Positions 34,741 to 44,212 are shown, counted from the first letter of the stretch. The stretch: DNA of 64,000 nt from Actinocorallia herbida (GCF_003751225.1 NZ_RJKE01000001.1:8246001-8310000), one strand, 5' to 3'. Program-made: numbers and translations. Notes: generated by a model from the sequence alone, not told the origin.

Positions 34741-34970
34741 AACAACTTAGAACCCCCCTCCCCCGCGCCCCCCAAACCCCCCATAACCCCCACCCAAGTG
34801 CTCAACAACACACCCCAAACCCCACCAAACCACCCCGACACACCCACCCCCACCTCCCCCACCTCCCGCAAAGCCCCCCACCCTGACCCCGCACAACGCA
34901 GAACCCACAACACGAGCCACCAGTTCCACAGCACCCAGCACCCCCGGCCCCCTCACCGGCCGCCCCGAGC
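34741..34970. repeat. C-rich strand-asymmetric tract
   Basis: On the plus strand this is nearly pure C and A with very few G or T, in short runs such as CCCCCCTCCCCC and CACCCCCACC. A related tract is at 35930-36060, where CAGCCAACGCCCCCACCA occurs twice. The complementary strand could form G-quadruplexes. Confidence 0.6.
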
Positions 34971-34981
34971 GCACACCCCCC

Positions 34982-35005
34982 TCAGCCACGCCGAAGACAC
35001 CCGGC
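34982..35005 (+). repeat. 24-bp inverted repeat, left copy
   Basis: Starts TCAGCCACGCCGAAGACACC and is exactly matched in inverse orientation at 36474-36497. The two copies enclose about 1.5 kb of gene-free sequence. Confidence 0.8.
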
Positions 35006-35774
35006 CCGCCACCCGATGGCGCATGACCCCCCATGCCCCGTACCGGGAACGCACAGGCCCGACACGTCCAGGGCCGCCGGGCCGGGCGAAGCCCGACCCC
35101 CACGCCAGGCCGCGCAACACGCCGAGCCCGACCTGGCACAGAGCGCACGAGGCACGATGCCCAGCGCGGCGCCTCAGGTTCGCCGGGCAAAGCTCGCAGG
35201 GCGAGAGACCTCGCCCCCTGGCGCTCTTGCGACCCGATCCCCCGAGCACGCAGAGCCCGGAACGCGAGACCCGAGGGCCGCGAGACCCGAGACTCGGGGG
35301 CGCGAGGGGCGCGAGACCCAAGGGGCGGGGGCGCGAGGGGCGGGGCCCCGCGCGAGGAGGAGCGGAACTCAAGGCGGGTGAAGCGAGGCGGAGCAGGCGC
35401 GCGGGCGCAAGGTACTCGGGGCGCTGGAAGGCCGCCTTGGGGGTCCAGGTGAGGCCGCCCGCGGGGTGGGGAGCACCTTGACGAGGCCGAGGCTCGCGAG
35501 GTCGAAGTCGCGGGAGGCTCGTCGGAGTGCACGGGATGTGAGACGGGCGAGGCGGGAGGCTCCGTTGCCTGGAACCCTCGCGGCGACGAGAGCCACCCGG
35601 CGAGAAGCCGGGCGGCGCGCGTCCGGGGCGTCGGCGGGGACGGACACGAGGTAAGAGCCCCCCACCACCTGACGCTCCGGCGGCCTCGCCACCCATGCGC
35701 GCAAGCCCCGCACAGCGACGAAAGGCGCAGCGAAGTCCGACGACGCTGACCGGCGCGCCGCGAAGCCCGGCGCG

Positions 35775-35881
35775 GCGCGGAACACGCGAGGGAACAGCGC
35801 GGGGAAGCCCAGGGCCAGGCGGGCAGGGACGAATCGGGATGCACGGCACGGAACACGCGAGAGGGCAGCACGGGGAGACCC
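35775..35881 (+). repeat. Tandem imperfect duplication, 71-bp period
   Basis: The segments 35775-35810 and 35846-35881 share the pattern GCRCGGAACACGCGAG followed by a CAGCRCGGGG core. Period 71 bp, about 85 percent identical by eye. Confidence 0.6.
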
Positions 35882-36473
35882 AACCCGGGTAAACCCTCAG
35901 CAAGTACGACATAAGCCCGACTCCCCCAAGCCCACACGCCCAAGAAGCTCAGCCAACGCCCCCACCAGCCCCCCGCGCACCTCCCCACCCACCAGCCAAC
36001 GCCCCCACCAACCCGCCGCGCCCACACCTCCCGCACCCCCCGCGCACCTCCCCTCGCGTCACCCGATGCCCCTTCCTCCTTGCCCGTGAGCCCAGCGCTC
36101 AGCGCCCCCGCCGCTGCGCGGGTGTCGCGCGCAGCGACCGCCGCCCACAGGTACCCCGGCCACTCGATGCCACCGGCTGCTCGGCGTGCTCGTCGGCGAG
36201 GCGGATGCGCCCACAGCACCGATGTCCGCGAAGGATCCCGGTCCGCCGGCACCCCCGGAGTCCCGCGGCGAGCTCGGCGCGAAGTCCGCCCCGGCCCAGG
36301 CATGAAGCCCCGGTGCCGGGTGGGGCACGCACGAAGCCGGGCACGAGGCGCGGCACGTGCGAGACACGGCCCGGCATGAAACCTCGAGCCGTGCGGGGCG
36401 GGGCGGGGAATGAGCGAAGCCGGGTGTGCGGCGGGGGTGCGCGGCCTGGCTTCGCTGCGCCCTTCGTTGCCGT

Positions 36474-36497
36474 GCCGGGTGTCTTCGGCGTGGCTGA
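36474..36497 (-). repeat. 24-bp inverted repeat, right copy
   Basis: Starts GCCGGGTGTCTTCGGCGTGG; reverse complement of the copy at 34982-35005. Similarity fades within a few bases outside the 24-bp core. Confidence 0.8.
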
Positions 36498-37000
36498 CGG
36501 AGCTGCGTGCTCGGGTGTCGGGGTCGCCAGGCCGCTCGGTACCGGGTCCTGTTCTGGCCGTGCCGGGGATCGGGGCAGGCCGGGCAGCGTGGCGGGCCCC
36601 ACCCGGCACCCGGCCTCGCGGTGCCGATTCACTCGGCACGCGCCCTGACCCCGCCGCCGCGGGGCGGGTCGGGGTTCGGGCCTTGCGGTATGCGCGCGAA
36701 GACCACGTCTCGCGAGGGCGGTGCGGACTCGCTTCGCTTCGGGCTTCGAGGCCCCTCCGCGTGGTCGTCGCGCGGTGGGGTCGGGCGCGGGTCGGCCTCG
36801 GTGCGCTCTTCGTCGTCGTGAGGGGGTTGCGCGGTCGGGTGCCGAGGCCGCCGGGCGCAGGTAGTGGGAAGCCGTTCGGGTCGTGCCTCGTCTTGCCGCT
36901 GCGGGTTTCGTCGCGCTGAGCCTGCTCGGGACTTCCGGCCTGGTGGCTTGCGCGCCGGCTCACGCGCTGGGCTTCGTGCCTTGGGGTGGGGAAAAGAGAA

Positions 37001-37029
37001 GCGCCCTCCACGGGTGGTGTGGAAGGCGC
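37001..37029 (-). terminator. Intrinsic terminator of ssrA
   Basis: GCGCCCTCCAC pairs with GTGGAAGGCGC (11 positions, one mismatch, 7-base loop). On the minus strand it is followed by TTCTCTTTTCCCC. It begins about 80 bp past the tmRNA 3' end. Confidence 0.75.
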
Positions 37030-37110
37030 GACGATCATGGGGGTGCGGGAGTCGTGGGGGCGCGCCCGAGGCCGGAGGCCTTGGGCGCGCGAACACGGCT
37101 TGTTCATCGG

Positions 37111-37480
37111 TGGAGGTGCAGGGAATCGAACCCTGGTCCTACAGCAGTGAGACAGGTCTTCTCCGGGCGCAGCCTTGCTTGGCGTTTTCTCAGCCCCAGT
37201 GCTCTTGCAGGCTAGTCACTGACAGGCTCAGTCGCTGTTTGGTTTCCCCACCTCCCCCGCGACCGGGGCGGTGGGTTGAGTCTCCTCACGATGCCGGATC
37301 CTAGGTCGGAGACTCTCCTAGGCCGACAGAGTCGCTACTCGCCTCAGGCGGCGAGGGCGAACTCAGTGCGCTTAGAGTTGGCACTTATTGGTTTGCGATC
37401 TCGGGATTTACGAGGTCGTGATCGCAACCCTCGGCCCGCTTCTCCTGGCACGACTACCGCAGTCGAAACCAGTCACCCCC
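37111..37480 (-). ncRNA. ssrA: Transfer-messenger RNA
   Basis: About 370 nt. The 5' end GGGGGTGACTGGTTTCGAC and the 3' T-arm and acceptor GGTTCGATTCCCTGCACCTC pair in a 7-bp acceptor stem with a G3-U wobble, the alanine identity element. The T-arm has the canonical GGTTCGATTCC. The tag frame reads A-N-S-K-R-T-E-F-A-L-A-A, then TGA. Bases after the discriminator A are CCG, not CCA, so the CCA end must be added enzymatically. tmRNA rescues stalled ribosomes together with SmpB, encoded 2.1 kb upstream on the same strand. It has its own promoter and terminator. Confidence 0.95.
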
Positions 37481-37488
37481 ATGTTCAG

Positions 37489-37517
37489 TTATCAACAGCC
37501 CAATCGTATCTGCTCAA
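37489..37517 (-). promoter_or_regulatory. ssrA promoter, sigma-70 type
   Basis: On the minus strand TTGAGC (-35), a 17-bp spacer and TGATAA (-10), the latter ending 9 bases before the mature tmRNA 5' end. Strong fit to a housekeeping promoter. Confidence 0.75.
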
Positions 37518-37579
37518 CACCACAGGTGCCAACGGTATTCCCGGCCGACCTGCCGGGGAGGGTCCGCAGGCCCCGGGGC

Positions 37580-37605
37580 GGGTCCGGCCTGGGCGGGCCG
37601 GACCC
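37580..37605 (-). terminator. Hairpin after the PBP-like gene
   Basis: GGGTCCGGCC pairs with GGCCGGACCC (10 bp, 6-base loop) just past the stop at 37612. No T-run, so efficiency is uncertain. Confidence 0.5.
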
Positions 37606-37611
37606 GGGACG

Positions 37612-39585
37612 TCAGGCGGCGTCGTCGGAGGCGCCGGTCTCGGCGCCGGGGATGGTGGGCGAGGCGTTGATGAACGCCGCGGCGACCGCCGCGGCGTTGA
37701 CCTTGCCCTCGACGGCCAAGGCGATGCCGTAGGTGTTCTGGTTGTTCTGGTAGTACCCCACGAACCAGGAGACGGTCTTGCCGCCCTCTTCGACGGTCGC
37801 GGCGAGGCCGCCCTGGTACCTCCGGTGCCCGGAGACCGCGGCCTTGGCGGTGCCCTTGTTGACACCCATCGACATGATCTTCTGAAGCTGCGTCAGCATG
37901 GTCGGATCGATGGACCGGGCGAGCGGGGGCGTGGTGGGCGGCGGGTCCTGGATCAGCAGGGGCTCACGCCAGGTCCCGTTCTGGAGGGCCGCCGCGAACA
38001 GCGCCATCGTCAGCGGGCTGACCTTGACGTCGCCCTCACCGACGGCGAAGCGGGCCTTGTCCGCCTCCGTGACGGGGGCGAGGCCCTGGGGCTCGGAGTG
38101 CCTGACCTTCGACAGGTCCCAGGAGGTCTGGCCGTCGAGACCGAACTTCTGGAGGGTCGTGGCCAAGGCCGTGGGGTCGACCGCCGCGCCCTCGCGGGCG
38201 AGCGCGGTCCGGCAGCCGGTGGCCACGTTCAGGCCGAGCGTGGACTGTGTGCGCGGCTTGGACACCGAGAACACCTCGCCGCCGATGGTCTCCTCCTCGG
38301 TGCACTCCGAGGCCGTCTCCGGCTTCTGCCCGCCGTTGGCGAGCAGCGCCGCGGCGACGACGGGCGAGAAGGTCGTGCCGGGCGAGTAGAGCCCTTCGAA
38401 GGCGAGGTTCTGGACGCCGGTCATGTGGTTGGCCGCGGCCAGCACCTCGCCGGTCTGGCTGCGCACCGCGACGAGCGAGGCGGGCACGGCGAGGTCCCGG
38501 AGCGCGTTCTCGGCGCGGGCCTGCACCGCCCGGTCGATGGTGGTGCGGACGGGCATGGGCTCGCGCGGGGTCAGATCGTCCTGCCCTGCGGTGGCGACCT
38601 CGGCGTCGGCCTCGCTGAAGTCGCGGATCTCCTTGCGGCGGTCGCCCTTCGCGTCGAGGATCACGACCTTGACGGACGGCAGGCCGGCCAGGCGCCGCTG
38701 GAACAGCAGCTGGAGCCCGGACGAGCCGACGGTGTCGCCCGGCTGGTAGGGCGCGCCGACCTGGCTGAGCACGTCGTTGGTGGCCGGGCCGACGAGCCCG
38801 AGAAGCGCCTGGGCCTGGACGGGCTGGGTCTCCAGGTTCTTCGTGCGCAGCTCGACGCCGGGCACCCCGCGCAGCTTCCGCGCCTGGGGGCCGCCGTTGG
38901 GAACCTCCGCGAGCTGGAGGAAGGCGCGCGGCGGAGCCGAGGAGATCCGGCCCTTGAGCCGGTCCTTGTCCTGCCCGGTGACGTCGCCGATGCCGTCGAC
39001 CGTGGCGTCCACGTCGGTGAGGTGGGTGGGGACCACGCCGAACACATCGGTCTTCAGAGACTGGAGCATCGTGCGGCCCTTGTTGTCCTGGATCACCTCC
39101 CGCGGCGCCGACTCGGAGACGACGGCGAGGCGTTCGCCCTCCTGGAGCGCCGGGTGGATCACCGACGGGCTCCAGACGACCTTCCAGATCCCGCCGATCC
39201 GCTTGAGGTTCATCTGCCCCTGGTACTCCAGGGGGCGGCCGTTCTCGCCCAGGTCGATCCTGACCTGGAAGCGGGCCGCGGCGGTGTCCGCACCGGTCTT
39301 CTCGATGCGGCCCTCCTCTTCGGGGCCGCCCGGGGTGCTCGCGGGCCGCAGCCGCAGCCGCAGCGAGGCCGCGTCGAGCTGGGTCCGCACGCCCTCCAGG
39401 GCCTGCGCGACCTCCTTCGGGTCGCCGGTGGTGTGCTCGGCGGCCGCCTCGTAGTTCGCCACCTGCCAGGCGACGAGGAAGTCCTTCACCGTCGTGAACG
39501 GGGAGGCCTGCGCGCACGCCGACAGCAGGCCTGCGAGCATCACCCCGACCGTCGTCGCCCCGACGACCCTGCGTGTCCTGCTCAC
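37612..39585 (-). CDS. PBP-like lipoprotein with degenerate transpeptidase active site
   Basis: 657 residues. Lipobox LLSAC near residue 23, an NTF2-like/MecA-N domain (about 30-145), a PBP dimerisation domain (about 150-340) and a transpeptidase-like domain (about 360-657) with conserved GEGDVKVSPLTMALFAAALQ. All three catalytic motifs are altered: SxxK reads SPGTTFSP (TxxS, near 400), SxN reads TGCRTAL, and the KTG region reads GGLAATVE (near 593). It should therefore be unable to acylate. GTG start chosen 1 bp after the smpB stop. Inference: a structural or regulatory pseudoenzyme of the cell wall, secreted as a lipoprotein and co-translated with smpB. Confidence 0.82.
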   Translation of the reverse strand: MSRTRRVVGATTVGVMLAGLLSACAQASPFTTVKDFLVAWQVANYEAAAEHTTGDPKEVAQALEGVRTQLDAASLRLRLRPASTPGGPEEEGRIEKTGADTAAARFQVRIDLGENGRPLEYQGQMNLKRIGGIWKVVWSPSVIHPALQEGERLAVVSESAPREVIQDNKGRTMLQSLKTDVFGVVPTHLTDVDATVDGIGDVTGQDKDRLKGRISSAPPRAFLQLAEVPNGGPQARKLRGVPGVELRTKNLETQPVQAQALLGLVGPATNDVLSQVGAPYQPGDTVGSSGLQLLFQRRLAGLPSVKVVILDAKGDRRKEIRDFSEADAEVATAGQDDLTPREPMPVRTTIDRAVQARAENALRDLAVPASLVAVRSQTGEVLAAANHMTGVQNLAFEGLYSPGTTFSPVVAAALLANGGQKPETASECTEEETIGGEVFSVSKPRTQSTLGLNVATGCRTALAREGAAVDPTALATTLQKFGLDGQTSWDLSKVRHSEPQGLAPVTEADKARFAVGEGDVKVSPLTMALFAAALQNGTWREPLLIQDPPPTTPPLARSIDPTMLTQLQKIMSMGVNKGTAKAAVSGHRRYQGGLAATVEEGGKTVSWFVGYYQNNQNTYGIALAVEGKVNAAAVAAAFINASPTIPGAETGASDDAA

Positions 39586-39586
39586 T

Positions 39587-40063
39587 TCACCGACCCCGGT
39601 TCCGCGCTCGGAGCTGCCGGGCCATCTCCCGGTCGGCCTCGCGCTGGGCAATGGTCTGCCGCTTGTCATGCGTCTTCTTGCCCCGGGCGAGACCGATCTC
39701 GACCTTGGCCCTGCCGTCCTTGAAATACAGGGCGAGCGGGATGAGCGTCAATCCCGGCTCGTTGGTCTCTTTGAGGATCTTGGAGATCTCACGCCGGTGC
39801 AGCAGGAGCTTGCGGGTGCGCCGGGCCGTGTGGTTGGTCCAGGTGCCCTGGGAGTACTCGGGGATGTGGATGTTGTAGAGGTAGACCTCACCGTGCCCGT
39901 CGACCGCGGCATAGCCGTCGACGAGGGACGCGCGGCCCTGGCGCAGCGACTTGACCTCGGTCCCGGTGAGCACCATGCCGCACTCCCAGGTGTCCTCGAT
40001 GTGGTAGTCGTACCGCGCCTTCTTGTTCTGGGCGATGTACTTCTGGCCCTGCTCCCGAGGCAC
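39587..40063 (-). CDS. smpB: SsrA-binding protein SmpB
   Basis: 158 residues. SmpB fold with [59 protein letters not shown] and the basic C-terminal tail [20 protein letters not shown], which enters the ribosomal mRNA channel. It binds tmRNA (ssrA, 37.1-37.5 kb) and starts trans-translation. GTG start. It lies 19 bp after the S41 protease stop and 1 bp before the PBP-like start, so it belongs to the ftsE-ftsX operon. Confidence 0.96.
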   Translation of the reverse strand: MPREQGQKYIAQNKKARYDYHIEDTWECGMVLTGTEVKSLRQGRASLVDGYAAVDGHGEVYLYNIHIPEYSQGTWTNHTARRTRKLLLHRREISKILKETNEPGLTLIPLALYFKDGRAKVEIGLARGKKTHDKRQTIAQREADREMARQLRARNRGR

Positions 40064-40082
40064 TTGCTCTGCTCTCCCCTAC

Positions 40083-40982
40083 CTAGGCTCCGGACAGTCC
40101 CGCGAGGACGGTCCGGGCACGCTCCTCGGCGTCCGATTCCTCGGCCGCCACATCCGGTTCGACGCCGGTACCTTCGAGATTATGGCCGTCGGGGGTCTCA
40201 TAGCGACCCACGGTCAGCTCCACCGCCGACCCGTCCGGCAGCCGCACCGGCTCCTGCACCGTCCCTTTCCCGAATGTCGGTGATCCTACGAGCACCGCCC
40301 GGTCCCGGTCCCGCAGGGAGCCCGCGACGACCTCGGCGGCGCTCGCGGTCCCCTGGTCCACCAGTACGACGACGGGAATCCGCGCGTCGCCGGGAGATGT
40401 GACGGTGATCACTTCCGGGTCGGTGCCGTTGCCGTCGTAGGTGACGACGGGCCCCTCGGCCAGGAAGGCCGAGGCGGTGTCGACGGCCTCGGTCAGCAGC
40501 CCGCCCGGATTGCCGCGCAGGTCCAGCATGACCGCGTGGCTGCCCGTGACGCCCTCGCGCACCCGCTGCCCGACGCCGCGGGTGAACACCGCGACCCGGA
40601 TGACGGTCAGGTCGCTCTGCCGCAGGACGCTCACGTCGCCGGTCTCGGGCTCGGGGTCGACGACCTTGCCTTCCCCGGCCAGCCAGGCGGTGAAGTCGGC
40701 GAACTCCTGCGGCGGGTAGTAACGCGCCCAAGGGTCGCCGAGTTCCCGCACCATCGCCCGCAGGGCGGCCTCGCGCAACCGGGTCCGGCTGACGTGCCCC
40801 TCAGCGGCGTCCGCGATCGCGTCGACCGCGTCGTCGAGGACCCTGTCGTCGCCCGGCACGCCACCGCCCGCCGCCGCGGGGCCCGGACGGGCCGGTTCGA
40901 CCGACATCGTGCCGAGTGTGTAAGCGCCGAGCAGGGCGGCCACCACGGCCGCCCCGCGCACTGACCGCCGAGGCCTGGACAC
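40083..40982 (-). CDS. S41-family carboxy-terminal processing protease, PDZ-less
   Basis: 299 residues. N-terminal signal/anchor (GAAVVAALLGAYTLGTM), helical segment, then the S41 core: VMLDLRGNPGGLL near residue 150, catalytic Ser in DQGTASAAEVVAG near 210, Lys in FGKGTVQEPV near 235. The PDZ domain usually found between the N-terminal region and the core is replaced by only about 40 residues. CtpA-like enzymes cleave extracytoplasmic proteins from the C-terminus. It lies 9 bp after ftsX and 19 bp before smpB. Loss of PDZ would change substrate selection or constitutive activity (inference). Confidence 0.85.
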   Translation of the reverse strand: MSRPRRSVRGAAVVAALLGAYTLGTMSVEPARPGPAAAGGGVPGDDRVLDDAVDAIADAAEGHVSRTRLREAALRAMVRELGDPWARYYPPQEFADFTAWLAGEGKVVDPEPETGDVSVLRQSDLTVIRVAVFTRGVGQRVREGVTGSHAVMLDLRGNPGGLLTEAVDTASAFLAEGPVVTYDGNGTDPEVITVTSPGDARIPVVVLVDQGTASAAEVVAGSLRDRDRAVLVGSPTFGKGTVQEPVRLPDGSAVELTVGRYETPDGHNLEGTGVEPDVAAEESDAEERARTVLAGLSGA

Positions 40983-40991
40983 CCCGGCAGC

Positions 40992-41897
40992 TTAAATCTT
41001 CAGGTAGCGCCGCAGGGTCAGGAAGGAGGCACCCGCGCAGAGCAGCACACCGACGGCCATCGAGAAGATGATGACGCCCGCGACCTGGGTCCAGGTGAGC
41101 TGGGTGGCGAACTGGAGCGACTCCTGGAGCCGGTCGATCAGCAGGACCTTGCTGCCGACCAGCAGCAGCGCCGCGATCACGCCGCCGAACAGACCCGCGA
41201 TCGCGCCCTCCAGGATGAAGGGCAGCTGGATGTACATGTTGGACGCGCCGACCAGCCGCATGATGTTGGTCTCGCGGCGTCGGCTGAACGCCGACAGCCG
41301 GACCGTGTTGCCGACCAGCAGGACCGCCGCGAACACCTGGATCAGCGCGATGAACAGCGCCGCCCACTGGAGACCGCCGAGGATGCGGAACAGCTTCTCC
41401 AGCAGTTCGCGCTCGTTGACGATCTGGTCGACGCCGGGGGCGTCGTTGGCCGCGGTGATGACCTCTTCGAAGTTCGTCGGATCCTTGAGCCGCACCCGCA
41501 GCGAGTCGGGGATGTCGCCTTCCTTGACGGCGGCGATCATGCCCGGGGTGTTGGCGAAGAGGTCCTGGAACCGCTTGAAGGCGGCGTTCTTGTCCTCGTA
41601 CTCGACCTCGGCGACCTGAGGCAGCGCCTTGAGGGTCGAGACGAGGGTCTCGCGCTCGTCCTTGGTGGCTTCCTTGTTGCCGCAGTCCTGGTTGGAACTG
41701 GTCTTGGCGCAGAGGTAGATCGAGACGTTGACCTTGTCGTACCAGTAGGTCTTGGACGAGTCGACCTGCTTCTTCAGGAGCATGCCGGTGCCGAACAGCG
41801 CCATGGCGATCGCGACCGTGATGACGAGGGAGATCGTCATCGTCAGGTTGCGGCGCAGGCCGATCCAGATCTCCTGGAACACAAAGTAGAGTCTCAT
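40992..41897 (-). CDS. ftsX: Cell-division ABC transporter permease FtsX
   Basis: 301 residues. FtsX topology: cytoplasmic start MRLYFVFQEIWIGLRRNL, TM1 (MTISLVITVAIAMALFGTGM), extracellular domain of about 130 residues with two Cys (YLCAKTSSNQDCGN) that may form a disulfide, then three C-terminal TM helices (about 165-295) including SAFSRRRETNIMRLVGAS. With FtsE it signals to peptidoglycan hydrolases at division. It starts 13 bp after the ftsE stop. Confidence 0.95.
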   Translation of the reverse strand: MRLYFVFQEIWIGLRRNLTMTISLVITVAIAMALFGTGMLLKKQVDSSKTYWYDKVNVSIYLCAKTSSNQDCGNKEATKDERETLVSTLKALPQVAEVEYEDKNAAFKRFQDLFANTPGMIAAVKEGDIPDSLRVRLKDPTNFEEVITAANDAPGVDQIVNERELLEKLFRILGGLQWAALFIALIQVFAAVLLVGNTVRLSAFSRRRETNIMRLVGASNMYIQLPFILEGAIAGLFGGVIAALLLVGSKVLLIDRLQESLQFATQLTWTQVAGVIIFSMAVGVLLCAGASFLTLRRYLKI

Positions 41898-41910
41898 CGG
41901 GGAAATTTCC

Positions 41911-42600
<690 letters not shown>

Positions 42601-42754
42601 GGCTGCATCACGGTGCGCCAGTCTAGGGGCTGATGGGCCACGGTGTCCCCCTCGGAGTTGGCTCTGGAGCAGTCTAGGGGTGACACTGGCATGGATAGTC
42701 CTTCTTCCGGACATCTGATTCCGCTCGGCAAGAACGAAGCAAGGGAGGCGCGCC

Positions 42755-42940
42755 GTGAGCTGTGAACACCTGATCTGCGCCCGATGCGCACACCCCGTAG
42801 AAGAGGGCAACTGCCCTTCCTGCCGCGCCGCCCGAGCCCGCTTCCACCACCACGGGCCGACTCCGCAGCAGCTCATGATCCTCTGCGCGCTGCTCCTGCT
42901 GCTCGCCTTCTCGCTCGCCCTGCCGCACCTGGCGGGCTGA
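42755..42940 (+). CDS. Tiny zinc-ribbon membrane protein
   Basis: 61 residues from GTG behind AAGGGAGG. The N-terminus carries four to five cysteines arranged as two CxxC knuckles ([21 protein letters not shown]), followed by a His-rich linker (RFHHHGP) and a C-terminal TM helix ([20 protein letters not shown]). The topology implies a cytoplasmic zinc ribbon tethered to the membrane. No named family recognised. It lies between prfB and ftsE on the opposite strand and shares a terminator hairpin with prfB. Confidence 0.75.
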   Translation: MSCEHLICARCAHPVEEGNCPSCRAARARFHHHGPTPQQLMILCALLLLLAFSLALPHLAG

Positions 42941-42956
42941 GCCCGCGGCAACGCGA

Positions 42957-42983
42957 AGAGCCGGGCTCCGGGGGCCCGGCTCT
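42957..42983. terminator. Bidirectional terminator between the zinc-ribbon gene and prfB
   Basis: AGAGCCGGGC pairs with GCCCGGCTCT (10 bp, 7-base loop) in the 55-bp gap between two convergent genes. Confidence 0.7.
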
Positions 42984-42995
42984 GACGCGAGTGTC

Positions 42996-44117
42996 TTAGT
43001 TGTCGCCTTCGCCCGCTTCGGCCTTGCGGAGCCAGCGGATCTCGGCCTCGAGGAACTCGTCGATCCAGCCGTCGAGGACGCGCTCGGGGTTGCCCTCCTC
43101 GTGGAGGGTGCGCAGGTCCTTGACCATCTGGTACGGGTGCACCACGTAGGAGCGGATCTGGGTGCCCCAGGAGCTGGTGCCCTCGCCGCGGAGCTTGTTG
43201 AGCTCGTCGGCCTCCTCCTGGCGCTTGCGCTCCAGCAGCTTGGCCTGGAGCACGTTCATCGCCGAGGCGCGGTTCTGCAACTGGGAGCGCTCGTTCTGGC
43301 AGGAGACGACGATGCCGGAGGGCAGGTGGGTGATGCGGACCGCCGAGTCGGTGGTGTTGACGCCCTGGCCGCCGGGCCCGGAGGACCGGTAGACGTCGAT
43401 GCGCAGGTCGTCCTCGTTGATCTCGACGTGGTCGCTCTGCTCCACGACCGGCACGATGTCCACGCCGGAGAAGGAGGTCTGGCGGCGGCCCTGGTTGTCG
43501 TACGGGGAGATACGGACCATCCGGTGGGTGCCGTGCTCGCCGCGCAGAGTGCCGTAGGCGTAGGGGGCCTTGACGGCGAAGGTGGTGGACTTGATGCCCG
43601 CCTCTTCGGCGAAGGAGGTCTCGTAGATCTCCGTCGGGTAGCCGTGCCGCTCGGCCCAGCGCAGGTACATCCGCTGGAGCTGCTGGGAGAACGCCGCGGC
43701 GTCGACCCCGCCCGCCTGGGCGTTGATCGAGACGAGCGCCTCGCGGGCGTCGTACTCGCCGGACATGAGGGTGCGCACCTCGAGGGAGCGCAGGTCGCCG
43801 GCGAGGGTGTCCAGCTCGGCGTCGGCCTCGGCCTTGGTGTCGGAGTCGTCCTCCTCCGCGGCCATCTGGTAGAGGACTTCGAGGTCCTCGAGGCGGCCGC
43901 GCAAAGCCTCGACCTTGCCCAGCTCGCTCTCCAGGCTGGACAGCTTGCGGGTGACGCTCTGGGCGTGCTCCTGGTCGCTCCACAGGTCCGGGTCGGCTGC
44001 TTGGTCGCGCAGTTCGGCGATGTCACGGCGCATGATGTCGAGATCCATCACCGCCTCGATGCCGGTGAGGGTCGCGCCCAGCTCCTTGATCTGATCCATG
44101 GGGTCGATGGCTGCCAC
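42996..44117 (-). CDS. prfB: Peptide chain release factor 2
   Basis: 373 residues from GTG. Coiled-coil domain 1, the codon-reading domain with [15 protein letters not shown] near residue 205 (peptide anticodon SPY instead of the usual SPF), the catalytic GGQ loop [16 protein letters not shown] near 250, and a C-terminal helical part. Recognises UGA and UAA stops. The frame is continuous from the start, so the programmed frameshift seen in many bacterial prfB genes is absent. It precedes the ftsE operon on the same strand. Confidence 0.95.
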   Translation of the reverse strand: MAAIDPMDQIKELGATLTGIEAVMDLDIMRRDIAELRDQAADPDLWSDQEHAQSVTRKLSSLESELGKVEALRGRLEDLEVLYQMAAEEDDSDTKAEADAELDTLAGDLRSLEVRTLMSGEYDAREALVSINAQAGGVDAAAFSQQLQRMYLRWAERHGYPTEIYETSFAEEAGIKSTTFAVKAPYAYGTLRGEHGTHRMVRISPYDNQGRRQTSFSGVDIVPVVEQSDHVEINEDDLRIDVYRSSGPGGQGVNTTDSAVRITHLPSGIVVSCQNERSQLQNRASAMNVLQAKLLERKRQEEADELNKLRGEGTSSWGTQIRSYVVHPYQMVKDLRTLHEEGNPERVLDGWIDEFLEAEIRWLRKAEAGEGDN

Positions 44118-44212
44118 CCGTCAAGCTTATCCGCCCGCCGCGGCGCGCCGGGCAGCGTGGGGTGATGGCACAATCTGACGCCAATGGCCGTCAAGATTCG
44201 GAAGGGGACGCC

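Larger units (their letters stand above)
34693..37110. other. 2.4 kb gene-poor, compositionally skewed, repeat-rich DNA next to ssrA
   Basis: Long open frames cross this stretch on both strands, but their translations are Arg/Pro/Ala/Gly-rich and lack domains, plausible starts or codon-position bias. Composition switches abruptly between C-only tracts (34741-34970, 35930-36060) and G-rich or mixed sequence. A 24-bp inverted repeat, a tandem duplication near 35.8 kb and many short degenerate repeats are present. The region lies directly downstream of the ssrA 3' end, a favoured target of integrative elements. I see no integrase, so a relic is possible but unproven. Confidence 0.6.

Noticed and set aside
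34747-37107. 786-codon open frame on the minus strand
   Set aside because: The translation is Arg/Pro/Ala-rich without domains, crosses the C-only tracts and repeats, and runs to the ssrA 3' end. It looks like stop-free noise of high-GC DNA.
42996-44117. Programmed frameshift in prfB
   Set aside because: The frame is continuous from the GTG start and no internal TGA with slippery CTT was found in the first codons.
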